64,000 nucleotides of DNA from Domibacillus sp. PGB-M46 (GTDB lineage: Bacteria > Bacillota > Bacilli > Bacillales > Domibacillaceae). Where the stretch lies: contig NZ_JAKGCR010000016.1 in the NCBI RefSeq assembly GCF_022668875.1, forward strand, positions 1-64,000, in the 5' to 3' direction. The translations under genes and the position numbers were made by a program. Under the pieces are notes generated by a model. The model saw nothing but the letters and a program-made list of their open reading frames with translations. It was not told the origin of the DNA and ran no database searches. Shown here one piece after another: positions 9,045-18,787 of this stretch. The number at the start of each line of letters is the position of its first letter. The stretch's first letter is position 1.

Positions 9045-9395
9045 TTAAAATTGTATAAGACCTAAACTGATTTGCAAAGCGTCGTCCACTTTCTCCATCA
9101 TTCCGTCGTCAAGCTGCGTGATCTTATCTGTAAGCCGCTGCTTGTCGATCGTTCGAATCTGTTCGAGTAAAATAACGGAGTCTCTTTCAAATCCATACCG
9201 CTCCGCATTAATTTCCACATGCGTCGGCAGTTTGGCTTTTTGGATCTGAGCTGTAATGGCTGCGACGATAATAGTGGGACTGAACCGATTCCCGATGTCG
9301 TTTTGAACGACAAGAACAGGCCGGACGCCGCCTTGTTCGGAGCCGACAACAGGGGACAGGTCTGCAAAATATACGTCACCACGTTTTACGATCAC
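9045..9395 (-). CDS. ndoA: EndoA/MazF-type mRNA interferase toxin
   Basis: The 116-aa protein starts with the invariant [13 protein letters not shown] and has [12 protein letters not shown], the MazF/PemK fold. B. subtilis EndoA is a ribosome-independent RNase cutting UACAU. The GTG start has GGAGG about 9 nt upstream. It lies 5 nt after its antitoxin gene, just before rsbR, as in B. subtilis. Confidence 0.95.
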   Translation of the reverse strand: MIVKRGDVYFADLSPVVGSEQGGVRPVLVVQNDIGNRFSPTIIVAAITAQIQKAKLPTHVEINAERYGFERDSVILLEQIRTIDKQRLTDKITQLDDGMMEKVDDALQISLGLIQF

Positions 9396-9400
9396 ACGGT

Positions 9401-9682
9401 TTATCCTCCACTTACTAAACGTTCGACTGTGTTTCCTGCCTCAAATTCGGCTTGCATCGCTTCTGATGCAATAGCAAGGTTGATCTTGGCCATTTCCATA
9501 TAACCACGCCGCATCGATTCTTGAATATGACGTTTTTTTCGCTCGCGTAAATACATTTTTGTTGCGCGGTAAATGAATTCACTGCGGCTAATTTCTTCCT
9601 GTTCCGCAAAACAGTCAAGTTCATTCACAAACTGCTTTGGCAAGTTTACTAACACATCTGTCGTCGTACCGGATTCAGACAA
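9401..9682 (-). CDS. ndoAI: EndoAI/MazE-type antitoxin
   Basis: The 93-aa protein has an N-terminal ribbon-helix-helix DNA-binding segment ([17 protein letters not shown]...[14 protein letters not shown]) and a charged C-terminal tail that binds the toxin. The TTG start has GGAGGTG 6-7 nt upstream. A -10-like TATGAT lies upstream, so a promoter separate from alr is possible. Confidence 0.92.
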   Translation of the reverse strand: MSESGTTTDVLVNLPKQFVNELDCFAEQEEISRSEFIYRATKMYLRERKKRHIQESMRRGYMEMAKINLAIASEAMQAEFEAGNTVERLVSGG

Positions 9683-9800
9683 GAACTACACCTCCACCAA
9701 TCACTGCACACATCTCTTTGCTTATTACTGTCCCACTTATCATACCATTCACTGAAAGGGTTTGGAAAGACATTTTCAAAAAATGTTACACAACAGGACC

Positions 9801-9813
9801 TTTGACGGTCAAA
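9801..9813. repeat. 13-bp perfect palindrome between alr and ndoAI
   Basis: TTTGACGGTCAAA, two 6-bp arms around one base, 5 nt after the alr stop and about 120 nt before ndoAI. It could be an operator or a weak RNA hairpin; there is no T tract. Confidence 0.35.
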
Positions 9814-9817
9814 TCTA

Positions 9818-10957
9818 TTACAACAGGGGATTGGTCACAGATACTTTTTTTCCGTTCTCTACATACACTCTTGGCACACGTGACGTAATCACACATGGAA
9901 TTTCGTAATTAATGGTTTCTCTTTTCTCGGCGATTTCTTCCATTGAAATTTCTTCATTTTGCTGTTGTCCAATGAGTGTTGCCAATGTTCCGGTTTTATA
10001 TTCCTCTGGAAGCCTTACCATGCACTGATCCATGCAAATCCTGCCTATAATTGGCATCCTCCGGCCGTCGATTAACACATCCTGCCCGCCTAACTTGCGA
10101 ATCCAGCCGTCTGCGTAACCAATGGGAAGAGTACCAATCCATTCATGCCCAGCAGCTTCGTAGGTGGCTCCATAACTTACCTTTTCACCAGGCTTAAGCT
10201 TTTTTACATGAACAAGCTTTGACTTCAACGAAAAAGCCGGCTTAAGCGGAAAAGGCAGCTGCGCGGATATTTCAGTTGAAGGCGTCAACCCGTACATAGC
10301 AATACCAAGCCGGACCGCGTTAAAGCCAGCTCCTTTAAACCGAAGCGTTGCTGCGCTATTTGAGCAATGAATAAACCGGGGCTTTTCTTTTAATGCGTCA
10401 AGCATCTCCTGAAAGCGTATAAGCTGTTCCTCCATGTAGCTTGTTTCTTCTTCGTCCGCTGTTGCGAAATGAGTGAAGATCCCATCAAAAACAAGCCGGT
10501 CCGACGCTTCAATCCGGCTGATCGCTCCAAGCAGCTCGGATTCATCTCTAAAACCGATACGGCCCATTCCACTATCGCATTTTAAATGTATATGCAACTG
10601 CTGCCCTTTATGTACAGCAGCTTTTTCAAACCACTCTTCATTATGCACCGTAAGTGAGATTCCTTGGGCTGCTGCTAAATGAGCATCCTCCGGCCGGCTT
10701 GCACCTAACACTAGAATAGGCACTTTAATCCCTGATGCTCTCAGCTTTAACGCTTCATCTAAAAAAGCGACCGCCAGCCCTTTTGCGCCAGCTTGAATAG
10801 CTGCCCGGGCGACCTGCACATCCCCATGTCCGTATGCGTTTGCTTTTACAACTGCATATAAAAATACGGAAGAATCAAGCTGTTCTAATGTTTTTTCCAC
10901 GTTCCATTTTATTGCATCCAAATCAATTTCTGCCCAGGTGTCCCGGTAGAATTCCAT
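9818..10957 (-). CDS. alr: Alanine racemase
   Basis: The 379-aa fold III PLP enzyme has the cofactor lysine in VVKANAYGHG (K38 from the chosen start) and the catalytic tyrosine region KVSYGATYEA. It makes D-alanine for peptidoglycan and sits one cluster away from ddl and murF. The start at 10957 (MEFYRDTW) is chosen because family members begin just before FYRDTWAEIDL; an ATG 7 codons upstream is possible but less well supported. Confidence 0.95.
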   Translation of the reverse strand: MEFYRDTWAEIDLDAIKWNVEKTLEQLDSSVFLYAVVKANAYGHGDVQVARAAIQAGAKGLAVAFLDEALKLRASGIKVPILVLGASRPEDAHLAAAQGISLTVHNEEWFEKAAVHKGQQLHIHLKCDSGMGRIGFRDESELLGAISRIEASDRLVFDGIFTHFATADEEETSYMEEQLIRFQEMLDALKEKPRFIHCSNSAATLRFKGAGFNAVRLGIAMYGLTPSTEISAQLPFPLKPAFSLKSKLVHVKKLKPGEKVSYGATYEAAGHEWIGTLPIGYADGWIRKLGGQDVLIDGRRMPIIGRICMDQCMVRLPEEYKTGTLATLIGQQQNEEISMEEIAEKRETINYEIPCVITSRVPRVYVENGKKVSVTNPLL

Positions 10958-11040
10958 TGATGTCACTTCCCAGTTCATTTATCGTCTTGCTCTTTATTCC
11001 CTAGTCCTCAGCCCGTGGTTCTTCTTATCCAAACCGGAGC

Positions 11041-11393
11041 GCTCCAGACCATATAGCGCTAATCGGGTTTCTTGCACATTTCCTATTGTCCGGCTCCAGT
11101 ATCCCACCGCTTTCTGTTCTTCACCCTCCTCCCAGCGATAAGTCAACATCGAATCGCTGGCGCTCTTCGTGTTTTCTTTATCTTCATCAGAGTGCTCCAG
11201 ACCATACAGCGCTAAACGGGATTCTTACGCATTTCCTATTGTCCGGCTCCAGTATCCCACCGCTTTTTGTTCTTCACCCTCCTCCCAGCGATAAGTCAAC
11301 ATCGAATCGTTGGCGCTCTTCGTGTTTTCTTTATCTTCGTCAGAGTGCTCCAGACCATACAGCGCTAAACGGGATTCTTACGCATTTCCTATT
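11041..11393. repeat. 153-bp tandem repeat, about 2.3 copies
   Basis: Copies at 11041-11193 and 11194-11346 plus a 47-bp partial copy at 11347-11393. Copies 2 and 3 are nearly identical, and copy 1 differs from copy 2 at a handful of sites. Each full copy holds the inverted repeat CCAGCGAT / ATCGCTGG with a 13-nt loop. The unit recalls the dispersed 'GTCCGGCTCCAG / AAGTCAACATCG' intergenic repeats often seen in Bacillaceae. The period is a multiple of three, which creates a repetitive but spurious 103-codon open frame. The rest of the 10958-11434 gap shows nothing else. Confidence 0.85.
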
Positions 11394-11434
11394 TTAAACA
11401 AAAAAAAAGCGGCGGTAAACTGCACCGCTGCCTC

Positions 11435-12400
11435 TTATTTAACTGATTCCGGTGAGATCGAAGCGGCAATGCGCGCCATCTCGCCCTGGGACAGTTCATC
11501 TGACGCCAGCATAAATTCCACACCATTATATACCCAATGAAGTGACCCGTCTTCTGCCTCCCCGGCCGCAAAGCCCATATCGGACAAGTCACCGGACGCA
11601 CGGGCGATTCCTTCTTCACTAGGAACGGCAGGCTGCTCAATCAATGTGAATGGCTTGCTGCCTTCATAAGTTAAGATCACACGGTTATCAATCCGGGTTT
11701 CATCTGCCAGCTCTGCTCCTCCGGTCTCTGTTGGATAATGAATCATGAATTCCGAAGGCGATGCGCCAGCTGTTTCTTTGGCGGCGGCTTTCTTTTCACT
11801 AAAATCATCTTTTGCAAATTTCGGCTTTAAGTCCATCTTTTTAAATACAACCGAAATAACAACCTTCCCCTTCGTATCCATTACTTTCACAAGCGCTGGG
11901 GTGAAATTTTTCTTGTGAAATGAAATCTCTTGCTTTGGAAGCATTTGACTGTTTGTATAGCGCGTTTTTGTTTGGAACACATAGTAATCCTCTGTTTCTT
12001 TAAAAACAGCTTCTCCATCGGCTTGGATATCGGCAGCCAGCGATTCAAACAGGTAGGACTGGCTGCTGTTTTCCGGCCAATTATTTTCATAGCGGAAGCT
12101 TTTGCCAAGTGATGGAGTCATCACATAAATCCCTGTTTTGTTTTTAACAATCGTCTGGCTGTGCTTATTGGTTACCGACGAAAGATGAACACGGTAATTC
12201 GTATGACGCTGATTCCAAATGTCTACGTTATACGTTTGCTTTTCTTCACCTGCCTGCACTTCTAAAATAGCTTTCGCTTTATAACCGGCGGCATTTCTTG
12301 CTTTGTCGGAAATTTCCTTTACAACGTCTTCTTGTGACGGCGATCCTCCGCACGCAGATAAAAGAAGCACCATCAACAGCAATCCGATCCACTTTTTCAT
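11435..12400 (-). CDS. ydcC: Lipoprotein of the LolA/outer-membrane-lipoprotein-sorting fold (YdcC)
   Basis: The 321-aa protein has a lipoprotein signal peptide with lipobox LLLSAC (Cys about residue 17). The body has the LolA/LolB-like half-barrel character (EVQAGEEKQTYNVDIWNQ...). Firmicutes have no outer membrane, so its role is unknown, possibly lipid or protein handling at the membrane surface. It sits between acpS and alr exactly as in B. subtilis. The tandem repeat begins right after its 3' end. Confidence 0.88.
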   Translation of the reverse strand: MKKWIGLLLMVLLLSACGGSPSQEDVVKEISDKARNAAGYKAKAILEVQAGEEKQTYNVDIWNQRHTNYRVHLSSVTNKHSQTIVKNKTGIYVMTPSLGKSFRYENNWPENSSQSYLFESLAADIQADGEAVFKETEDYYVFQTKTRYTNSQMLPKQEISFHKKNFTPALVKVMDTKGKVVISVVFKKMDLKPKFAKDDFSEKKAAAKETAGASPSEFMIHYPTETGGAELADETRIDNRVILTYEGSKPFTLIEQPAVPSEEGIARASGDLSDMGFAAGEAEDGSLHWVYNGVEFMLASDELSQGEMARIAASISPESVK

Positions 12401-12446
12401 CCCCGCACCCCTTCCTCACTAGCACTATATGAGGGGGCCTGTACAA

Positions 12447-12797
12447 TTATGATTCAATGATTACAACCGCTGCGGCATAATGCTGGCTATGGGTAATCGT
12501 GACATGAACGCCTTCACTGTATGGCTGGATGAGAATCGGCTTGCCTCTCTCGTCTGCACCTATTTCAATATCCTGAAACGACAGCTCCCCGCCAATGCCT
12601 GTCCCGGCCGCTTTTGAAAATGCTTCTTTAACCGCAAAGCGCCCGGCGGCATATTCAAAGCGGCGTGTGCCTTTTTTTTGGAGATAAGAATCGAGCTCCG
12701 CCGGTGTCAGCACCCTCTCTAAAAATTTCGGCTGTCGATCAATCAGCCGCTTGATCCGGTCAATTTCAACAATATCCATCCCAATGCCCTTAATCAT
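12447..12797 (-). CDS. acpS: Holo-[acyl-carrier-protein] synthase
   Basis: The 116-aa protein transfers 4'-phosphopantetheine from CoA to ACP. It has the two signature motifs GIGMDIVEI (Mg2+-binding Asp) and FAVKEAFSKA. The ATG at 12797 (MIKGIGMD) is preferred over one three codons upstream because AAAGG sits 8 nt before it and homologues start there. In B. subtilis ydbS-ydbT lie between cshA and acpS; here they are absent. Confidence 0.93.
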   Translation of the reverse strand: MIKGIGMDIVEIDRIKRLIDRQPKFLERVLTPAELDSYLQKKGTRRFEYAAGRFAVKEAFSKAAGTGIGGELSFQDIEIGADERGKPILIQPYSEGVHVTITHSQHYAAAVVIIES

Positions 12798-12814
12798 AAT
12801 AGCCATCCTTTCTT

Positions 12815-12850
12815 AAAAAAAAAGCCGTTCCGGGCTTCCGGAACGGCTTT
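12815..12850 (-). terminator. Terminator after cshA
   Basis: A 13-bp perfect stem AAAGCCGTTCCGG / CCGGAACGGCTTT with a GCTT/AAGC loop and a following T run on the minus strand. Confidence 0.92.
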
Positions 12851-12863
12851 CGTCGATCATTGA

Positions 12864-14330
12864 TTAGTTAGATGAATATTTACGGCGTCCGCTGCCTGAT
12901 CCGCCTTTGCGGTCACGGTTTCCGTAAGAGCGTCCGCCGCCCTGGCGTCCACCTCCGCCAGATTTGCGGTATCCGCCTGAGTTTTTGCTGCGGAACTTAT
13001 CACGTTTTTGTGGAAGCGCCGCTTCATTTGTAATATGAACCGGTGTACGGTCCGGCTCTTTTGTAATAAGTTTTAATGCCGCCGCTACAACATCTTCTGC
13101 ACCGTACTGGTCAAGCATTTCCTTTGCAAATGAGCGGTATTCTGCCCATTCATTTTTAGCGATCGCTTCTTCAAGCTCTGTAACAGCCGCTTGCTGCAGA
13201 CCGCTAAGCGCATCATCCCAAGATGGAGCTTCCATTGGATTCATGCGTTTTTTCGTTGTACGTTCCACTTCACGAAGATAGCTCATTTCACGTGGATCAA
13301 CCAGCGTAATCGCCATACCTTCTTTACCAGCGCGTCCTGTACGGCCGATACGGTGAACATAGCTTTCAGGGTCCTGTGGAATATCATAGTTATAAACGTG
13401 TGTAACGCCAGAAATATCAAGACCGCGCGCCGCAACGTCTGTTGCTACCAGCACATCGATTTTTCCTGCTTTAAAACGGTTTAATACCGTTAAACGCTTT
13501 GCTTGTGTCAAGTCACCATGAATACCTTCCGCCTGGTAACCGCGCAGGCTAAGTGCATTTGCCAACTCATCAACACGGCGCTTTGTACGGCCAAAGATGA
13601 TTGCAAGCTCAGGTGAATGAGAATCCATCAAACGGGCAAGAACGTCGAATTTTTCACGCTGCGGTACTTTCACGTAATACTGATCAATGTTAGAAACCGT
13701 CATTTCCTTCGCTTTTACTTTGATCATTTCCGGATCTTTCATAAAGCGCTCAGCGATCGCCCGGATTGGTCCCGGCATTGTTGCTGAGAAAAGGAGTGTC
13801 TGGCGCTCTGCAGGAACATTTGAAAGAATCGATTCAATGTCCTGAATAAAGCCCATGTTCAACATTTCATCTGCTTCGTCAAGCACAAGCGTTTCAAGAT
13901 TCTCAAGTTTTAATGTACGGCGGTTAATATGGTCTAGAATACGTCCCGGTGTTCCAACGATAATATGCGGGCGTTGTTTAAGCGCGCGAATTTGGCGTTG
14001 AATGTCCTGTCCGCCATAAACAGCCAGCACGCGGACACGTTTGCCGCTGCCGATTCGATAAAGTTCTTCTGAAACCTGAATCGCAAGCTCGCGTGTCGGT
14101 GCAATAATCAACCCTTGGATTGCTTCATTTTTCGTATCAATTTTTTCCACCATCGGGATACCAAACGCTGTTGTTTTACCCGTTCCTGTTTGTGCCTGTC
14201 CGATGATGTCTTTTCCAGTTAAGCCTAAAGGAATCGTTTCAGACTGAATTGGCGTCGCCTCTTCAAAGCCCATTTTGTCAATTGCTTTCAGCGTTGCTTC
14301 GCTTAAATTTAAATCTTTAAATTTTGTCAA
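12864..14330 (-). CDS. cshA: DEAD-box ATP-dependent RNA helicase CshA
   Basis: The 488-aa protein has the Q motif (FEEATPIQ), [21 protein letters not shown] and [10 protein letters not shown] motifs, then a C-terminal tail rich in Arg and Gly (residues about 445-488) for RNA binding. CshA works in the RNA degradosome, ribosome assembly and cold adaptation. The TTG start has AGGAG 8 nt upstream. The 136 nt to the next gene upstream suggest its own promoter. Confidence 0.95.
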   Translation of the reverse strand: MTKFKDLNLSEATLKAIDKMGFEEATPIQSETIPLGLTGKDIIGQAQTGTGKTTAFGIPMVEKIDTKNEAIQGLIIAPTRELAIQVSEELYRIGSGKRVRVLAVYGGQDIQRQIRALKQRPHIIVGTPGRILDHINRRTLKLENLETLVLDEADEMLNMGFIQDIESILSNVPAERQTLLFSATMPGPIRAIAERFMKDPEMIKVKAKEMTVSNIDQYYVKVPQREKFDVLARLMDSHSPELAIIFGRTKRRVDELANALSLRGYQAEGIHGDLTQAKRLTVLNRFKAGKIDVLVATDVAARGLDISGVTHVYNYDIPQDPESYVHRIGRTGRAGKEGMAITLVDPREMSYLREVERTTKKRMNPMEAPSWDDALSGLQQAAVTELEEAIAKNEWAEYRSFAKEMLDQYGAEDVVAAALKLITKEPDRTPVHITNEAALPQKRDKFRSKNSGGYRKSGGGGRQGGGRSYGNRDRKGGSGSGRRKYSSN

Positions 14331-14466
14331 TAGTTTCTTCTCCTTCTATGTTAAACTGCCATCCGCACAAAAAAATACCCTTCTACATTTATGCGAAGAG
14401 CAACATGTCTTTTCCATCTTATCATTTCACGTCCGAATTTTCAATGCGCATTTGTATAACTTTACG

Positions 14467-15153
14467 TTATCCGGAAAGAAAAGTAAAGACTTTCTTGAAA
14501 AGCTCTTCTGTATTTCCTGTATGGCAAATTAAATGCTTCGCGCCAGGTGAGTAGTACAAGTGCCGTTCAGCCGAGGAAAGGCGGCGGTAAATATACGCAG
14601 CACTTTTAACAGGCACAATTCCATCTGCTGTTCCCTGCGCGATAAATACCGGAATATTAATTTTCCTTAAGGACGGCCTCGCAAGCCCGACTACCTTTTG
14701 AAACTGACGTGCTGCACTTGGCGGAGTCATTAACAGCTTCTCCCGGTACCTTAAAAACAATTCATTTTCATGGAGTTTTTTCTCTCGTAAATCCTGGAAC
14801 ATCACCCGGATATCCTGCTTAGCCTGGGACGGGTTCAAATATTTAGCCGCTGCACTCAGCATCACCAGCTTCCGCACCGGATAACGGGCCGCTAAGTAAG
14901 CCGCGATCAGCCCTCCCATCGAAAAACCAATTAGGTAAACCGTCTCGCATTCCCCCAGAAGCTCAAGCAGTGCTGCTTCTGCACAGTCAAGCCACTCATT
15001 ACAGGAAATTTTTTTCAAAGACAGTGTTTCGCCGTGCCCCGGCAAAACGGGCACGGCAATTTTCCAATCCGTATTGGCACGCAAGTAATCAGCAAGCGGC
15101 TGTACTTCATATGGGGAACCAGTGAAGCCATGAATGCATAAGCATCCGTTCAT
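14467..15153 (-). CDS. Alpha/beta hydrolase, Est30-like carboxylesterase
   Basis: The 228-aa hydrolase has the oxyanion segment HGFTGSP, the nucleophile elbow GFSMGG (Ser about residue 93), acid in QGTADGIVP and a C-terminal His in GAKHLICH. Size and motifs fit the monoacylglycerol lipase/Est30 carboxylesterase group. It lies 18 nt after murF on the same strand, an addition relative to B. subtilis. The natural substrate is unknown. Confidence 0.85.
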   Translation of the reverse strand: MNGCLCIHGFTGSPYEVQPLADYLRANTDWKIAVPVLPGHGETLSLKKISCNEWLDCAEAALLELLGECETVYLIGFSMGGLIAAYLAARYPVRKLVMLSAAAKYLNPSQAKQDIRVMFQDLREKKLHENELFLRYREKLLMTPPSAARQFQKVVGLARPSLRKINIPVFIAQGTADGIVPVKSAAYIYRRLSSAERHLYYSPGAKHLICHTGNTEELFKKVFTFLSG

Positions 15154-15171
15154 GATGATCCACCGCCTTTT

Positions 15172-16548
15172 TTAATGTGAAAGACTTTCCACAACCTCTT
15201 CAAGCTTCATGCCTCTTGACGCTTTTACAAGAATCAGCTCACCGCCTTGGAGCATTCCTTGAAGGGACTGCACCAATTCATCTTTGTCCTGGAAAGAAAA
15301 AACACGCTCAGAGCCAAACGAACCTTTTGCACCTGAGGCAATAAACTGCCCAAGTGTTCCGTATGTGAATACGTAATCAATTTTGTCCGCATCGATTGCC
15401 TGCCCTGTCTGATAGTGAAACAGCTCTTCATCCAAACCGAGCTCCAGCATATCGCCAAGCACCACAATTTTTTTAGATGTTGACGGTAAATCCGCCACAA
15501 GAGAAACGGCCGCTTTCACAGATGTAGGACTCGCATTGTAAGCATCATTAATGATTTTTACGCCATTTTTGCCTTCTACCCACTCCATGCGCATTTTAGT
15601 CAGCTCGACTTTTTTCAAGCCTTCAGCAGCCGCTTCAAATGGTACACCAAACAAGGATGCTGCCGAAACAGCCGCAAGCGCATTGGTTACGTTGTGCTGG
15701 CCAAGAACAGGAAGCTCAAACGAAAGAGCAGGTGCTTGATTCATAGTAAAGCGGCTGCCCCTTTCTGTTTGCTCAATAGAAATCGGATGCATATCATTGC
15801 TTTTATCCATTCCAAATGTTTTCGTCTGGAAATCTGCTTCTTCTGTTACGCGTTCTGAAAGGAGCGGCTCATCTCCTAAATAAACAAGCGTACCGTCTTC
15901 AGACATCCCTGCCGTTATTTCCAGCTTCGCATCTGCAATCGCTTCACGAGAGCCCAGGTCCTGCAAATGTGCTTCACCGATATTAGTAATAATCGCAGCA
16001 TCAGGGGAAGCGAGCTTGGAGAGAAGTTCAATTTCTCCTCTGCCGCTCATCCCCATTTCTAAAATTGCAACTTCAGTGCTCTCTTGGAGAGAAAGCATCG
16101 TAAGCGGCAGGCCGATATGATTATTGTAGTTACCTTCTGTTTTTTGCACGCGGTACTTTTCTCCAAAAACGGAAGCTGTCATATCCTTGACTGTCGTTTT
16201 ACCGTTACTTCCAGTAACTCCAATCACTTTCACTTCCAGAGAATCACGATAAGATTTTGACAGCTGCTGCAGAGCAAGCAGCGTATCTTCTACTACTAAT
16301 ACCGGCAAATCTTCCGGCATTCCAGGCACGTCTTTTTGCCAAAGAGCTGCACCTGCCCCGCTTTCGATCGCCTGGCGTACGTACTGATGCCCGTCTGTAT
16401 TCTCTCCGGCAAACGGGATAAACAGGCGGCCGCCGTCCACTTTGCGGGAGTCAATCGAAACACCTTTAATTTTTTGGTTGTACCATTTTGTTACATCATT
16501 TTCGACATTGATCATGTCTGTTATTTGCTCGACTGTTTTTTCAATCAT
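15172..16548 (-). CDS. murF: UDP-MurNAc-tripeptide:D-Ala-D-Ala ligase MurF
   Basis: The 458-aa Mur ligase has the ATP-binding GVTGSNGKTT (about residue 110), EMGMSGRGEIE and the C-terminal domain NDAYNASPTS. It adds the D-Ala-D-Ala made by Ddl to the peptidoglycan precursor in the cytoplasm. It lies 12 nt downstream of ddl in one operon. Confidence 0.96.
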   Translation of the reverse strand: MIEKTVEQITDMINVENDVTKWYNQKIKGVSIDSRKVDGGRLFIPFAGENTDGHQYVRQAIESGAGAALWQKDVPGMPEDLPVLVVEDTLLALQQLSKSYRDSLEVKVIGVTGSNGKTTVKDMTASVFGEKYRVQKTEGNYNNHIGLPLTMLSLQESTEVAILEMGMSGRGEIELLSKLASPDAAIITNIGEAHLQDLGSREAIADAKLEITAGMSEDGTLVYLGDEPLLSERVTEEADFQTKTFGMDKSNDMHPISIEQTERGSRFTMNQAPALSFELPVLGQHNVTNALAAVSAASLFGVPFEAAAEGLKKVELTKMRMEWVEGKNGVKIINDAYNASPTSVKAAVSLVADLPSTSKKIVVLGDMLELGLDEELFHYQTGQAIDADKIDYVFTYGTLGQFIASGAKGSFGSERVFSFQDKDELVQSLQGMLQGGELILVKASRGMKLEEVVESLSH

Positions 16549-16560
16549 GAGCGCCCACCT

Positions 16561-17616
16561 TTAAACCGTGTATTTAATCAATTGTTTTTCTTTATGTCTT
16601 TCAATACCAAGATCAATCATTTTCTCAATCAGCTGCGGATAGTCTACACCTGCTTCTTTCCAAAGAAGCGGGAACATGCTGAATGGTGTAAAGCCCGGCA
16701 TTGTATTCACTTCATTAATAAGGAAATGACCCGTTTTGGTTAAGAAGAAATCCGCCCGCACAAGGCCTGAACAGTCAAGTGACTGGTATGCCCGGATGGC
16801 CAGTTCCTTCATTTCTTTTTGCTGTGCCTCGGTAAGGTTCGCCGGAATAATCAACCCGGTATCACCGTCTTCATACTTTGCTTTATAATCATAGAAATCC
16901 TTCTTCGGTACAATTTCTCCGATTACCGAGCATTCCGGCTCGTCATTGCCAAGGATGCCGACTTCAACTTCGCGTGCCGTTACCCCTTCTTCAATGATCA
17001 CTTTCCGGTCAAATTGAAAAGCTTCTTCCATCGCCGTCATTAGCTCATCCCGGCTTTGACATTTGCTGATCCCGACGCTTGAACCGAGGTTAGCCGGCTT
17101 AACGAAGCACGGCCAGCCAAGCTTTTCTTCAATGCGGCGGCATGCCTCTTCCTTGTTTTGTTCCCATTTCACTTTCGTTATATGTGTATAATCTACCTGC
17201 TTTAGGCCGGCTTGAGCAAATACATTTTTCATCATAATTTTGTCCATACCCGCCGATGAAGCAAGCACACCGTTTCCTACATAGGGAACATTTAATACTT
17301 CCAGAAGGCCCTGTACCGTTCCGTCTTCCCCATTTGGCCCATGCAAAAGAGGGAAGACAACATCATATTTATTTTGTGCAAGCATGGATAAAACATGCTC
17401 CGTTCCGCCGTTACCAGCCAGTTTCAGTTCTTCTACTGTTTCAGCCGGCCCCTGAAGCTTCTCTCCTTCTGTCCAGGTACCATCTATTGAAATGTAAATT
17501 GGATATACATCGAATTTATTTAAATTGATCGCTGCTGTAACAGCTTTTGCTGTTTGCAATGACACGTTATGTTCTGCTGATTTTCCCCCGTAAAGCAATC
17601 CAAGTTTTGTTTTCAT
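16561..17616 (-). CDS. ddl: D-alanine-D-alanine ligase
   Basis: The 351-aa ATP-grasp enzyme has [10 protein letters not shown] at the N-terminus, [18 protein letters not shown] (ATP-binding loop) and [10 protein letters not shown] (Mg2+ ligands). It joins two D-Ala from Alr for MurF. The start at 17616 follows GGAGG by 6 nt; an ATG two codons upstream overlaps the ribosome site. Confidence 0.95.
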   Translation of the reverse strand: MKTKLGLLYGGKSAEHNVSLQTAKAVTAAINLNKFDVYPIYISIDGTWTEGEKLQGPAETVEELKLAGNGGTEHVLSMLAQNKYDVVFPLLHGPNGEDGTVQGLLEVLNVPYVGNGVLASSAGMDKIMMKNVFAQAGLKQVDYTHITKVKWEQNKEEACRRIEEKLGWPCFVKPANLGSSVGISKCQSRDELMTAMEEAFQFDRKVIIEEGVTAREVEVGILGNDEPECSVIGEIVPKKDFYDYKAKYEDGDTGLIIPANLTEAQQKEMKELAIRAYQSLDCSGLVRADFFLTKTGHFLINEVNTMPGFTPFSMFPLLWKEAGVDYPQLIEKMIDLGIERHKEKQLIKYTV

Positions 17617-17794
17617 AGTCATCCTCCAAAAAAGTCGGTCTCTCTTATTCTACCATGCTTTCATTTAATAAGCAGAATCTTTCCATCCGACTTCATACTC
17701 AATTTATGTATATGCATAACGTTTAAAAGAAATAACCCTCTTTTGCCTGTTGCTTTAGTCACTTGCATCTATAACGAGCTTTTGCATAATAATG

Positions 17795-17823
17795 AAGCGG
17801 ATTCTCAAAAAGAGAATCCGCTT
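17795..17823 (-). terminator. Hairpin after the unknown gene at 17825
   Basis: AAGCGGATTCTC / GAGAATCCGCTT with an A5/T5 loop, a 12-bp perfect stem adjoining the stop. The T tract on the minus strand is short, so it may be a weak terminator. Confidence 0.6.
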
Positions 17824-17824
17824 T

Positions 17825-18595
17825 TCAAGAGAAAATACTCCATTCGTGTGTTTTCTTATCGAATATAAGCCGGGCATTCGGTGGTGTTCGGAAGCTCGTC
17901 ACGTAATCATCAAAAACATCGTCCATGCTTGTGTGGTCTCCAACAATCCACATCGGCACCTCCACTTTAAAACGGCTTTGCTCCGCTTTAGAAAGAGAAA
18001 TAACAATCCCTTCCTTCATTCCGCTGCTGAGCCTCGCAATCATATCAGGTGGTATTGGCGGAAAAGCAGATCCCTTTTTTAATGCAAAAAATGACCGCTC
18101 ACTTCGAAAAAGTCCGAGCTTTAAGGCAATAAGCTTGCCGAGCATTCCGTAAAAGTCCTGCATATTTCGATAATAGGTTTTATTAAACCATTCATCATCG
18201 TGCGATAAGTATGCATAGCGATTATTCAGCTTGCTGTAAAAGGGGCGGCGCAGATGTTCTTTACTGTGTGCCAAATAAAGAAGTTCGGCAATTTCGGGCC
18301 CTTCCATTTCGTTTAATCCATCCGAATCTTCAAAGTCGACCCAGCAGAAATCGCCGTACTCGCCGACATCTTCTTTTAACAGCCGCGGAAGTTCTTCTGC
18401 TTCGATATAATCAAAACGGGTATGCATATTAAAGTCGCTGCCTTCAAACTTATGTTTTAACAAAAGCAGATGAGGCGGCGTTGCCGGAAGAGACCTCAAA
18501 AATTCCTGGAATTCAATTCCATATGAAATCACATACTGATTAATAGGATGTAAATGTATATAAATGAGCTCTTTCACGTTTCCGGGATTTTTCAA
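17825..18595 (-). CDS. Conserved-looking protein of unknown function
   Basis: The 256-aa protein has no signal peptide or membrane segment and I do not recognise a family. It is rich in aromatic and acidic residues (DFCWVDFEDSDGLNEMEG; FNKTYYRNMQDFYGMLGKL). A TTG at 18595 is chosen as start because GGAGG stands 8 nt upstream; an in-frame GTG at 18610 would place that site inside the gene. It is a single gene, divergent from mgtE. Codon use looks native. Confidence 0.7.
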   Translation of the reverse strand: MKNPGNVKELIYIHLHPINQYVISYGIEFQEFLRSLPATPPHLLLLKHKFEGSDFNMHTRFDYIEAEELPRLLKEDVGEYGDFCWVDFEDSDGLNEMEGPEIAELLYLAHSKEHLRRPFYSKLNNRYAYLSHDDEWFNKTYYRNMQDFYGMLGKLIALKLGLFRSERSFFALKKGSAFPPIPPDMIARLSSGMKEGIVISLSKAEQSRFKVEVPMWIVGDHTSMDDVFDDYVTSFRTPPNARLIFDKKTHEWSIFS

Positions 18596-18787
18596 TCGCC
18601 TTACCTCCACATCATGACAAAGTGCATAGCTGAAACCAGCTTTTTTTGCTATACTGTTATCTTATCAAAATTCGCCTCGCTGCGTATGTAAATTTTAAGG
18701 AACTTTACAAAACAGTACTACTTTTTAAATAGTTTCACTTTATACTGAAGAAGCAGCTTAAATTTCACGTCAAAGGAGGGGATGCCT

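Noticed and set aside
11086-11397. 103-codon frame with two internal 51-residue repeats
   Set aside because: It only reflects the 153-bp DNA repeat, whose period is a multiple of three; no ribosome site and low-complexity composition.
18611-18787. M-box (Mg2+) riboswitch before mgtE
   Set aside because: None of the conserved M-box blocks can be found in the 177 nt.
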